Shown here piece by piece: positions 28,036 through 35,135 of a DNA stretch of 64,000 nt. The stretch comes from Clostridia bacterium. GTDB taxonomy: Bacteria > Bacillota_A > Clostridia > Oscillospirales > CAG-272. Each line of letters begins with the position of its first letter. Positions within the stretch are counted from its first letter, which is position 1. The notes beneath the pieces were generated by a model, which did not search any database, was not told where the DNA came from, and saw only the letters and a list, made by a program, of their open reading frames with translations. The position numbers and the translations under genes were made by a program. The DNA is taken from positions 7,687-71,686 of the forward strand of contig JAFTUD010000016.1 of assembly GCA_017466455.1 (NCBI GenBank), read 5' to 3'.

Positions 28036-28198
28036 ATATGAACCCCCTGTAATAGAAATAGATGCGCTTGACGCTTCTGATATAATTACCGCAAGCGGTG
28101 ATAGTGCCGTAAGAATTGATAAGCTTGAGGGCTTTGATGAGGGCGAGTCAAAAAGCGCAATATTTGACGCGGGCTTTTGGATAAATTTGGTGAAATAG
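28028..28198 (+). CDS. 56-residue acidic peptide of unknown function
   Basis: Short frame whose ATG overlaps the end of the large secreted-protein gene by 8 bp and which ends 2 bp before the lipoprotein gene. The peptide begins MNKYEPPVIEIDALDASDII and has about 13 acidic residues; it ends GFWINLVK. The pattern K-Y-E-x-P-x-[IV]-E-[IV]-x-x-[LF]-x-x-x-D-[IV]-[IL] recurs, to my knowledge, in many short Clostridia ORFs placed beside secreted proteins. There is no signal peptide. Translational coupling to the upstream gene is likely, since it has no clear ribosome-binding site. Confidence 0.6.
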   Translation: MNKYEPPVIEIDALDASDIITASGDSAVRIDKLEGFDEGESKSAIFDAGFWINLVK

Positions 28199-28200
28199 CG

Positions 28201-28650
28201 ATGAAAAGATTTTTAATACTAATTCTGACACTCCTTCTTGCCCTGATGCTTATCTGCTCCTGCTCGGACGATGAGGAAACATCAAGCCAGGAAGCAAGCT
28301 CCTCAAGCGAGGAAAGCTCCATTGAGCAAAGCGAATCCCAAGGCAAAGAGGAGCAAAGCAATATTCAAAGCGAGTCACAGCAGTCCCCGAGCGAGAGTGA
28401 GTCAAGTCAAGCCCCCACAGAGAGTGAGGAAAGCTCGTGTGAGTCAAGTCAAGCCCCCACAGAGAGTGAGGAAAGCTCGTGTGAGTCAAGCCAAGCTCCT
28501 GCCGAGAGCGAATCGCAAAGCGAAAGCGAGAGTAGCTCACAATCCGAAGCGGAGTCAAGCTCCGAGGAGCAGAGCGAGAAAAACACTGATCCCGAGTATG
28601 AAACCAACGGCAAAACGGACGAAAGCAGTTGGACTCCAAACAAGCAATAA
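28201..28650 (+). CDS. Ser/Glu-rich lipoprotein
   Basis: A 149-residue lipoprotein: MKRFLILILTLLLALMLI followed by lipobox LICSC. After the Cys nearly everything is Ser, Glu and Gln, a stalk-like, unstructured region that includes two exact 14-residue repeats (QAPTESEESSCESS type) encoded by a tandem 42-bp DNA duplication at 28399-28482. A few Cys in the repeats could cross-link. The start at 28201 fits the signal peptide better than the ATG at 28177. It probably serves as a cell-surface spacer. Last gene of the operon, before a strong terminator. Confidence 0.75.
   Translation: MKRFLILILTLLLALMLICSCSDDEETSSQEASSSSEESSIEQSESQGKEEQSNIQSESQQSPSESESSQAPTESEESSCESSQAPTESEESSCESSQAPAESESQSESESSSQSEAESSSEEQSEKNTDPEYETNGKTDESSWTPNKQ
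28399..28482 (+). repeat. Exact tandem duplication, 2 x 42 bp
   Basis: Units 28399-28440 and 28441-28482 are identical and keep the reading frame (14 codons); a third, partial unit starts at 28483. It lies within the Ser/Glu-rich lipoprotein gene and could vary in copy number. Confidence 0.9.
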
Positions 28651-28655
28651 ACAAA

Positions 28656-28689
28656 AAAAGAGGATATCGTGTTAGCGATATCCTCTTTT
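28656..28689. terminator. Bidirectional terminator
   Basis: 14-bp perfect stem AAAAGAGGATATCG/CGATATCCTCTTTT around TGTTAG, between two convergent transcription units. Confidence 0.9.
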
Positions 28690-29291
28690 CATTTTGTGTT
28701 GATTATTAAATCGCACCTGCTCCGTATGCCCGTCTTTTCAAAATATGTGTCCTCATAGACAATCCATTCGTTGAAAAATCGCTCTGCCTTGCTTGCATCT
28801 CTTTCTAAAATGCGCTGTGCCTGCGTTTTTTTATCAACCTCTAAAAGCACCGTAAAATCATAATATGAGCATAGCTCGGGATGTAGGGAATAAGCCCCCT
28901 CAATAACCGTTAGCCTCTTGGGAGTGACTGAAATCGGCTCGGAAAGAGTGCCCGTCGAACAGTCGAATTTGCGATACATAACCGCCTCTTTCCTGCTTAA
29001 CGGCAGTAGCACCTCACTAAGGAATCGCTCTCTATGCACATTACCCCCCGCCTCTAAAAGTCGCTCGCTTGTGCGCATTTCAAACGGTAAAAAGAAGTCG
29101 TCCATATGAAACACAACCGCATCAAACGCCTCGCAAATAAGAGAGGCAAGAGTGGTCTTACCGCTTGCGCTTCCGCCGTCAATAGCCACAATTAAGTCCT
29201 TGCCCTCGCTAAGCCTTGCGTCAAGCTCCTTAAAAAGCGGTAAAAACGATACATATCCGCCCCTTTTGAGCAAATTTTCAAAATTATTCAT
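28689..29291 (-). CDS. Uridine-kinase-like P-loop kinase
   Basis: A 200-residue P-loop kinase: Walker A GGSASGKTTLASL, the uridine-kinase-like lid and acceptor segment VFHMDDFFLP, VIEGAYSLHPEL as Walker B region, and RILERDASKAERFF as the lid arginines. The pattern is that of the uridine kinase/phosphoribulokinase/pantothenate kinase group, without enough to name the substrate. Its start overlaps the end of the ECF S-component gene by 8 bp, so the kinase probably phosphorylates the vitamin or nucleoside-like compound that the transporter brings in. Confidence 0.75.
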   Translation of the reverse strand: MNNFENLLKRGGYVSFLPLFKELDARLSEGKDLIVAIDGGSASGKTTLASLICEAFDAVVFHMDDFFLPFEMRTSERLLEAGGNVHRERFLSEVLLPLSRKEAVMYRKFDCSTGTLSEPISVTPKRLTVIEGAYSLHPELCSYYDFTVLLEVDKKTQAQRILERDASKAERFFNEWIVYEDTYFEKTGIRSRCDLIINTK

Positions 29292-29820
29292 TTGATTTCA
29301 TCACCCGTGACCCCTCAAGGGCTATAACTAAAATAGGTATAAGCACAATTTGTATAATAATTCCAATTATCGAATTTGTAAACGCCCCTGCAATAAACGC
29401 CCTAAAAGTAAACGAGCCACCCTTAACGCCCATGCAGACCGCCATTGATACACCCCATATAATTCTGCCCATAAGCATTGAAATAAGTAGGGATATGTAT
29501 ATGAAAAACCGCCTTTTCGGTAAAAGCCTGTGGCAAATGCCCGAAATAGCGCCGTAAGCCCCAAGCTCAAGCGCCATGCAAACCGCCATAGGAAAAAATA
29601 TAGGCGAACCGAGCGTAAGCGAGCGAAGAATGGGGCAAATCACCCCAACGCCAAGCCCCCATTTCCAGCCACAGATAAACCCACAAAGCAAAACGGGAAT
29701 ATGCATAGGTAAAAGCATAGTGCCAATTTGCGGAATTTGTCCTGTCAAAAACGGAAGCGAATAGCCAAGCGCCAAGCAAAGCGCCGAAATAACAAGCCTT
29801 AAAATACCCTGTCGTTGCAT
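29284..29820 (-). CDS. ECF transporter S component
   Basis: A 178-residue membrane protein with about six hydrophobic segments, matching substrate-binding S components of energy-coupling-factor vitamin transporters (ISALCLALGYSLPFLTGQIP, MLLPMHIPVLLCGFICGW, GAFTNSIIGIIIQIVLIPI). It needs the shared EcfAA'T module, encoded elsewhere. ATG 29820 has an AGGGGGG site upstream. Promoter TTGAAA-17-TAAAAT lies at 29850-29878 on the minus strand. No riboswitch fits in the ~30-base leader. Substrate uncertain; the coupled kinase suggests pantothenate, thiamine-precursor or nucleoside-like cargo. Confidence 0.85.
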   Translation of the reverse strand: MQRQGILRLVISALCLALGYSLPFLTGQIPQIGTMLLPMHIPVLLCGFICGWKWGLGVGVICPILRSLTLGSPIFFPMAVCMALELGAYGAISGICHRLLPKRRFFIYISLLISMLMGRIIWGVSMAVCMGVKGGSFTFRAFIAGAFTNSIIGIIIQIVLIPILVIALEGSRVMKSNE

Positions 29821-29849
29821 ATCCTGTCCCCCCTTCAATATCCGTGCAT

Positions 29850-29878
29850 ATTTTACCATAAAACCCCGCCCTTTTCAA
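29850..29878 (-). promoter_or_regulatory. Sigma-A promoter of the ECF-kinase pair
   Basis: Minus strand TTGAAA (29873-29878), 17-bp spacer, TAAAAT (29850-29855). Confidence 0.7.
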
Positions 29879-29899
29879 TCCCTAATGCTAAATTTCGTT

Positions 29900-29929
29900 A
29901 AAAAGAGTGGACGCATTTTGCGCCCACTC
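29900..29929 (-). terminator. Terminator of uraA-upp
   Basis: Minus strand GAGTGGGCGC-AAAAT-GCGTCCACTC followed by TTTTT; 10-bp stem with one G-T pair, just after the upp stop. Confidence 0.85.
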
Positions 29930-29942
29930 GCTTAATCTGCAA

Positions 29943-30584
29943 TTATTTCGTTCCGAAAAGCCTGTCGCCCGCATCTCCAAGACCGGGGAGAATGTAGCCA
30001 TGCTCGTTAAGACATCTGTCAAGCGTGGAAACATAAATGCTTACATCAGGATGCGCCTCGGCAACTCTGGAAACGCCTTCGGGCGCGCCAATAATTGACA
30101 TAAACTTAATGTGCTTACAGCCCTTGTCCTTTAGTAGCTGAATGGCATCGCAGGCACTTCCGCCGGTTGCAAGCATCGGGTCAACCACCAAAACGAGCTT
30201 GTCCTCAATGCCCTCAGGTAGCTTGCAATAGTATGTGTCGGGCTTCAGTGTTTCCTCATTACGGCACATTCCAATATGTCCAACCCTTGCCGAGGGGAAT
30301 AGCGCATGCACACCGTTAACCATTCCAAGGCCCGCGCGAAGAATAGGAACAATAACAACCGCATTGTCCTTAACAACAGTTTGCTTGCATACCTCAAGAG
30401 GAGTTTTAACCTCAATCTCGGTAGTCGGCACGCCGTCCTTAAGGCTCTCATAGGTCATAAGGGTCGTAATCTCCGTAGCAAGCTCACGAAATTCCTTCAT
30501 GCTTGTCCTTTCATCACGCAAAATAGCAATCTTGTGACGGATAAGCGGATGGTCAAAGATAATTACATTCTTGTAGTCCTTCAT
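29943..30584 (-). CDS. upp: Uracil phosphoribosyltransferase
   Basis: Salvage enzyme making UMP from uracil and PRPP. The 213-residue product shows HPLIRHKIAILRDERT, VVPILRAGLGMVNG, the PRPP-binding VDPMLATGGSACDAI and the C-terminal uracil-site YILPGLGDAGDRLFGT. Its ATG overlaps the uraA stop in TAATG, so the two genes are translationally coupled: permease then capture enzyme. Confidence 0.96.
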   Translation of the reverse strand: MKDYKNVIIFDHPLIRHKIAILRDERTSMKEFRELATEITTLMTYESLKDGVPTTEIEVKTPLEVCKQTVVKDNAVVIVPILRAGLGMVNGVHALFPSARVGHIGMCRNEETLKPDTYYCKLPEGIEDKLVLVVDPMLATGGSACDAIQLLKDKGCKHIKFMSIIGAPEGVSRVAEAHPDVSIYVSTLDRCLNEHGYILPGLGDAGDRLFGTK

Positions 30585-31975
30585 TATTTTTCATCTCCAT
30601 CATCTTTTTTAAACTTGTTCAAAACGATATTTACAATAATACCGAGAATTAGCGCGCATGCAATAGCGGTAATAGTAACCTTACCAATCTGAAGCGCCAT
30701 ACCGCCAACACCGGTGATAAGAATTGCAGATACAGTAAAGAGATTTGCATGGTCCTCAAGGTTTACCTTTTGAATCATCTTAAGACCCGATACCGCGATA
30801 AAGCCGTAAAGCGTGATACATACACCGCCCATTACACAGCCGGGAATTGAATCAAGGAATGCAACAAACGGAGATACAAACGAAATAAGCACAGCCATAA
30901 TAGCGGTTGTTGTAATAGTAGCAACGGATGCGTTACGGGTAATAGCAACACAGCCAACGCTCTCGCCATATGTTGTGTTGGGACAGCCACCGAAGAACGC
31001 ACCGACCATTGAGCCGACACCGTCACCAAGTAAAGTGCGGTTAAGACCGGGATTTTCAAGAAGGTCCTCACCAATAATGCTCGAAAGGTTCTTATGGTCC
31101 GCAATATGCTCAGCAAATACAACAAATGCAACAGGAATGTAAGCTACCGCAACGGTTGCAAGATAGCTCCACTCAAAGTCCTTAAATCCGCCGAAGCCCT
31201 TAACAAAGGTAAACTCGGGAATGTCAAGGAATGTGGTGAATTTTACGCCGTCGGAAACAAGGCTTGTAAACGGAGCAAAGTCAATTACCTTAAGCGCGTC
31301 CGCATCGGCAATGTATCCGATAATGGTGAATATAAGTGCAACGCCATAACCTGCTAAAACACCGATAATGAAGGGGATTAGCTTTGTCATCTTTTTGCCG
31401 TAGGTTGAGCAAATAATAACAACAAAGAAGGTCACAATAGCGCAAATAAGCGAAAGCCAGATAGGAGTGCTCATAATAAATGCACCGTCACCGTTGACTC
31501 TCGGTCCGTATGAGAATACATCCTTAATTGCCGCACCCGAAAGCGAAAGACCGATGAGCGCAACCGTCGGACCGATAACCGCAGGAGGCATAAGCCTGTT
31601 AATCCAGCCAACCCCGACATACTTTACAATAAGCGCGATTACTACATAAACAAGACCCGCAAAAATCGCACCGATCAAAAGCCCAAGATAGCCAAGGCTT
31701 GCCGACGCCGCGCCTGCAAACGATGCGCTCATTGAGCCGATAAAGGCGAATGATGAGCCAAGGAATACAGGGCTACGGAATTTTGTGAAAAGCTGATAAA
31801 CTATTGTACCTACGCCCGCACCGAAAAGAGCAGCCGAGGCAGACATTCCGTTTCCAACAATAGCAGGAACAGCGATAGTTGCCGCCATAATCGCAAGAAG
31901 CTGTTGAATGGCGAAAACAATCATCTTGCCAAACGGTGGCTTTTCGTGAATGTCATAAACGAGATTTTTTGCCAT
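30584..31975 (-). CDS. uraA: Uracil permease, NCS2 family
   Basis: Proton-coupled uracil importer of 463 residues with about 14 membrane segments. Signatures include FAEHIADHKNLSSI (Glu and His of the substrate site) and GGCPNTTYGESVG. ATG 31975 follows AAGGAG 6 bp upstream, so the extra 22 codons of the longer frame are rejected. Pairing with upp confirms uracil as the cargo. A consensus promoter lies at 32021-32049, and a small GGTCA-3-TGACC inverted repeat sits in the leader; no PyrR-type anti-antiterminator of usual length was found. Confidence 0.93.
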   Translation of the reverse strand: MAKNLVYDIHEKPPFGKMIVFAIQQLLAIMAATIAVPAIVGNGMSASAALFGAGVGTIVYQLFTKFRSPVFLGSSFAFIGSMSASFAGAASASLGYLGLLIGAIFAGLVYVVIALIVKYVGVGWINRLMPPAVIGPTVALIGLSLSGAAIKDVFSYGPRVNGDGAFIMSTPIWLSLICAIVTFFVVIICSTYGKKMTKLIPFIIGVLAGYGVALIFTIIGYIADADALKVIDFAPFTSLVSDGVKFTTFLDIPEFTFVKGFGGFKDFEWSYLATVAVAYIPVAFVVFAEHIADHKNLSSIIGEDLLENPGLNRTLLGDGVGSMVGAFFGGCPNTTYGESVGCVAITRNASVATITTTAIMAVLISFVSPFVAFLDSIPGCVMGGVCITLYGFIAVSGLKMIQKVNLEDHANLFTVSAILITGVGGMALQIGKVTITAIACALILGIIVNIVLNKFKKDDGDEK

Positions 31976-31992
31976 ATTTTTCTCCTTTTTAA

Positions 31993-32005
31993 GGTCATTT
32001 TGACC
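31993..32005. promoter_or_regulatory. GGTCA-TTT-TGACC inverted repeat in uraA leader
   Basis: Perfect 5-3-5 dyad between the promoter -10 and the ribosome-binding site of uraA. It could be a small operator, but no regulator is known for it. Confidence 0.35.
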
Positions 32006-32020
32006 ATATTTATTAAAACA

Positions 32021-32049
32021 ATTATACCACCAAGCGAGCAAAAAGTCAA
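32021..32049 (-). promoter_or_regulatory. Consensus promoter of uraA-upp
   Basis: Minus strand TTGACT (32044-32049), 17-bp spacer, TATAAT (32021-32026). Confidence 0.8.
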
Positions 32050-32109
32050 TTCCTGTCGCACATATTTTGTATTATCCTCAATCCTTTTCCAAATATTACC
32101 GTTTTCTGC

Positions 32110-32138
32110 TTGAAAAAGATAAAAAAATGTGTTATATT
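32110..32138 (+). promoter_or_regulatory. Sigma-A promoter of the DUF4886 gene
   Basis: TTGAAA (32110-32115), 17-bp spacer, TATATT (32133-32138), 22 bp before ATG 32161. Confidence 0.65.
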
Positions 32139-32160
32139 TAAGAAAAAAGGAGGCATAATT

Positions 32161-32904
32161 ATGAAAATTTTATCAATCGGTAATAGCTTTTCAGAGGATG
32201 CGCATGCGTATTTACACGCCTTGGCAAAGCAACGGAATATTGACCTGACAACAGTAGATTTAGCAATCGGAGGCTGTAGCCTTGAAAGACACTGGGATAA
32301 TGTAACAAAAAATAGCGCAAGCTATTTATATAGTAAAAACGGCGAGCCGTTTTGGGGTGAGCCCAATACCGCCATTGAGCCGAATTTAAAGAGCGATAGC
32401 TACGATGTCATCACCCTTCAGCAGGTAAGCGGTTATTCGGGCGAGTATGAAAGCTATCAGCCATACCTAAATAACCTTATAGAATATGTGCGCGCATATC
32501 AGCCAAGCGCGAAAATATACATCCACCGTACATGGGCATATGAGATTGACTCAAGCCACGGTGATTTCCCAAAATACGGCTCAAATCAAAGAAAAATGTA
32601 CGAGGCGATTTGCAAGGCAACCACCCTCGCAAGCGAGGAAACAGGCGCGGACATAATCCCCTCGGGCGATGTTATTCAAGCCCTTCGGGAGCGAGTTGGC
32701 GAGCTTGATTATGCAAACGGGGGAGAGTCGCTTTGCCGTGACGGCTTCCATTTGTCCGAAACCTACGGCAGATACGCAGCAGCCCTTACATGGCTTGCCA
32801 CTCTTACAGGCAAAAGGGTAGAGCCAATGCCGTTTATGGAGCTGAGCATTGATATAATAGCAAAAATTTGCGAAATTGTAAACGAAATTACTCACGCAAA
32901 ATAA
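32161..32904 (+). CDS. DUF4886 / SGNH-hydrolase-like protein
   Basis: A 247-residue protein of the DUF4886 type, related to GDSL/SGNH esterases. The catalytic Ser block is SIGNSFSEDA at the N-terminus; GGCSLERH fits the block II Gly; the C-terminal Asp and His are in CRDGFHLSETYGRYA. AAAGGAGG stands 8 bp before ATG 32161. There is no signal peptide, so it probably deacylates an intracellular or imported sugar ester. Single-gene unit with its own promoter. Confidence 0.8.
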   Translation: MKILSIGNSFSEDAHAYLHALAKQRNIDLTTVDLAIGGCSLERHWDNVTKNSASYLYSKNGEPFWGEPNTAIEPNLKSDSYDVITLQQVSGYSGEYESYQPYLNNLIEYVRAYQPSAKIYIHRTWAYEIDSSHGDFPKYGSNQRKMYEAICKATTLASEETGADIIPSGDVIQALRERVGELDYANGGESLCRDGFHLSETYGRYAAALTWLATLTGKRVEPMPFMELSIDIIAKICEIVNEITHAK

Positions 32905-32972
32905 AGCCGTCAAGCAATTTTCAAGCAACCGATATCCGTAAAATAAAATTATAAAATAAAATGAAAATAAGG

Positions 32973-33001
32973 TTGAATTGCTTGGAAAAATGTGATATAC
33001 T
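32973..33001 (+). promoter_or_regulatory. Sigma-A promoter of the decarboxylase beta-subunit genes
   Basis: TTGAAT (32973-32978), 17-bp spacer ending TGTGA, TATACT (32996-33001). About 85 bp of leader follow. Confidence 0.65.
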
Positions 33002-33086
33002 TAGTAAGCATTGATTTATATCCCTGCTTGACACGGTCAAGATATAACTGTAATGTAATGACAACTTGTAAAAAAGGAGAATGAAA

Positions 33087-34223
33087 ATGAAAGAGCTTCT
33101 TAGCTTGTTTGAACCAATAACAAAGTTTGGCGAGGGCGACAACTGGAAGATGGTAGTAATGTGGGCAATCGGCGCAATTCTCATCTTTCTCGCTATCAAA
33201 AAGCAAATGGAACCAACACTTCTTCTGCCAATCGGCTTTGGCGCAATTCTTATGAATTTCCCGGGCTCGGGCATTGCAGAGCCACTTGAAGCACTGTACG
33301 AGGCAGGAATAGCAAATGAGCTGTTTCCGCTAATCCTATTCATAGGAATAGGCGCAATGATAGACTTCGGTCCGTTGCTCAACAACCCTAAGCTAATGAT
33401 ATTCGGCGCAGCCGCGCAATTCGGAATATTCTTCACCCTGTGTACGGCATCAATGTTCTTCCCCGATAAGGTTGCAGCATCTATTTCAATCATAGGCGCA
33501 GCCGACGGACCAACCTCAATCGTCGTTGCAAACGCACTTCTTGGTGGCGGAGAGCATTCGGGATATATAGGAGCTATTGCAGTTGCCGCATATTCGTATA
33601 TGGCGCTCGTTCCTATCATTCAACCGCCTGTAATAAAGCTTCTTACAACTAAAAAGGAACGCCAGATCCGTATGAAGTACGAGCAAAAGAGCGTTTCAAA
33701 GACAACGAAGATTCTTTTCCCAATAGCAATTTCTATCGTTACCTGTATCTTCGTTCCCGCTGCCGCATCACTTATCGGCTTCCTAATGTTCGGTAACCTC
33801 ATTCGTGAGTGCGGAGTGCTTGACTCTCTTTCCGAAACAGCTCAAAAGGTTCTTGCAAACCTTATCACAATATTCCTCGGAATTACTATCGCATTCCAGA
33901 TGAGCGCTGATAAATTCTTGAAGCCGTCTACACTCCTTATCTTGGGACTTGGACTTGTGGCATTCATCGTAGATACCGCAGGCGGAGTGCTTTTTGCAAA
34001 GCTTTATAATGTAATTCTTAAGGCAATGCACAAGGACCCAATCAACCCAATGATAGGCGCTGCAGGAATTTCCGCATTCCCGATGTCGGGAAGAATAGTG
34101 CATAAAATGGGTCTTGAGGAGGATAACCAAAACTTCCTTCTTATGCACGCAATAGGCGTTAATGTATCGGGACAGATCGCGTCAGTAATCGCAGGCTCGT
34201 TAGTCCTTGGATTCTTCTTGTAA
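33087..34223 (+). CDS. Sodium-pumping decarboxylase beta subunit (OadB/GcdB/MmdB family)
   Basis: Integral membrane subunit that couples decarboxylation of a carboxybiotin carrier to sodium export. The 378-residue product has about nine helices and the family motifs GIGAMIDFGPLL (conserved Asp) and IGAADGPTSI, the sodium-binding region. ATG 33087 has AGGAG 7 bp upstream; ATG 33081 would be too close. The carboxyltransferase and biotin-carrier subunits are not here, so the substrate (oxaloacetate, methylmalonyl-CoA or glutaconyl-CoA) is undetermined. A 46-residue one-helix gene follows 12 bp later. Confidence 0.9.
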   Translation: MKELLSLFEPITKFGEGDNWKMVVMWAIGAILIFLAIKKQMEPTLLLPIGFGAILMNFPGSGIAEPLEALYEAGIANELFPLILFIGIGAMIDFGPLLNNPKLMIFGAAAQFGIFFTLCTASMFFPDKVAASISIIGAADGPTSIVVANALLGGGEHSGYIGAIAVAAYSYMALVPIIQPPVIKLLTTKKERQIRMKYEQKSVSKTTKILFPIAISIVTCIFVPAAASLIGFLMFGNLIRECGVLDSLSETAQKVLANLITIFLGITIAFQMSADKFLKPSTLLILGLGLVAFIVDTAGGVLFAKLYNVILKAMHKDPINPMIGAAGISAFPMSGRIVHKMGLEEDNQNFLLMHAIGVNVSGQIASVIAGSLVLGFFL

Positions 34224-34235
34224 TGGAGGCTTAAT

Positions 34236-34376
34236 ATGTTTGAACCAATGGAATTTATAAATAACCTGAAATATATGGGAATAGGAATGCTCGGCGTTTT
34301 TATGATCGTAGGCATCATCATAGTCGCAACATATGCTATCAACAAGTTCACAACCAAGCATTCCGACGATAAATAA
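34236..34376 (+). CDS. Tiny one-helix protein, possible gamma subunit
   Basis: A 46-residue product preceded by GGAGG (7 bp). It has one transmembrane helix (GIGMLGVFMIVGIIIVATYA) and a short charged tail ending HSDDK. Location after the beta subunit and topology recall the small gamma subunit (OadG) that stabilises sodium-pump decarboxylases, although it is shorter than usual and lacks a recognisable C-terminal metal-binding tail. Confidence 0.7.
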   Translation: MFEPMEFINNLKYMGIGMLGVFMIVGIIIVATYAINKFTTKHSDDK

Positions 34377-34381
34377 AAGCT

Positions 34382-34411
34382 AAAAATCCACCCGAGAGGG
34401 TGGATTTTTTT
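34382..34411. terminator. Bidirectional terminator
   Basis: AAAATCCACCC-GAGA-GGGTGGATTTTTT, an 11-bp stem between the convergent decarboxylase and ktrBA units. Confidence 0.85.
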
Positions 34412-34472
34412 ATATTGTTAATCCCACACAGCCCCGGTGTATCGGGCTTAGCGCAGGCAGGAGCCTTAAGGC

Positions 34473-35123
34473 TCACCTTAGCTTTCCTAATTTTGATGTG
34501 TTTGCAATGACAATCAGCGTAGATTGTGCATCAAGCAACTGCTCGGGATTGATGCTCACATCGACATTCTCACCTTTTTTGATAGCCACAATATTTAACC
34601 CGTATTTCTTACGCAGATTAAGCTCAATAAGGTTTTTACCGCACCACTCGTCCTTTACATCGATTTCTATTAAAGACACATCTCGCGATAGCGATAGCAT
34701 ATCAATAAATCCAGAGCTAATTAGGTTCTTTGCAAGGCGTATGCCCGACTCGTTTTCGGGGAAAACCACCTGATCCGCACCTACACGAAGCAATATTTTT
34801 TGTTGCATCTCGTTTGAGCACTTTGCAATGACAGTCTTAACACCCGCTTCCTTGCAAAGAGTAATAGCCATCACACTCGCCTCAAGATTGCTCGCCATAC
34901 AAACGATAACAGTGTCAATGTTGCCTATTCCAAGGCGGGAAATGACCTCTGCATCTGTCACATCGGCGCATTTGCACACAGGCAGATATGCCGCCGCATC
35001 GGTTACAATTCGCTGATCCACATCTACGGCAATTACCTCCATGCCGTTATCTACAAGCTCTCTTGCTACGGCTATGCCATATCTTCCAAGGCCAAAAACC
35101 GCGTATGCTTTGTTTGATTTCAT
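34473..35123 (-). CDS. ktrA: Potassium uptake regulatory subunit KtrA
   Basis: Cytoplasmic RCK gating ring of the Ktr potassium transporter, 216 residues. The N-terminal Rossmann domain is FGLGRYGIAVARELVDNG with the adenine-ribose acidic residue in VIAVDVD; a TrkA-C domain (VSLIEIDVKDEWCGKNLIEL onward), the usual cyclic-di-AMP binding site in this family, completes it. It follows ktrB by 12 bp. The palindrome GAGCCTTAAGGCTC at 34461-34474 overlaps the stop codon. Confidence 0.92.
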   Translation of the reverse strand: MKSNKAYAVFGLGRYGIAVARELVDNGMEVIAVDVDQRIVTDAAAYLPVCKCADVTDAEVISRLGIGNIDTVIVCMASNLEASVMAITLCKEAGVKTVIAKCSNEMQQKILLRVGADQVVFPENESGIRLAKNLISSGFIDMLSLSRDVSLIEIDVKDEWCGKNLIELNLRKKYGLNIVAIKKGENVDVSINPEQLLDAQSTLIVIANTSKLGKLR

Positions 35124-35135
35124 TGATTTTCTCCT

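Noticed and set aside
28250..28675. Alternative frames of 134 and 130 codons in the Ser/Glu lipoprotein
   Set aside because: They arise from low-complexity repeats; only the frame with a signal peptide and lipobox is credible.
31976..32049. PyrR-type attenuator or other riboswitch before uraA
   Set aside because: The transcribed leader is only ~40 bases and has just a 5-3-5 dyad.
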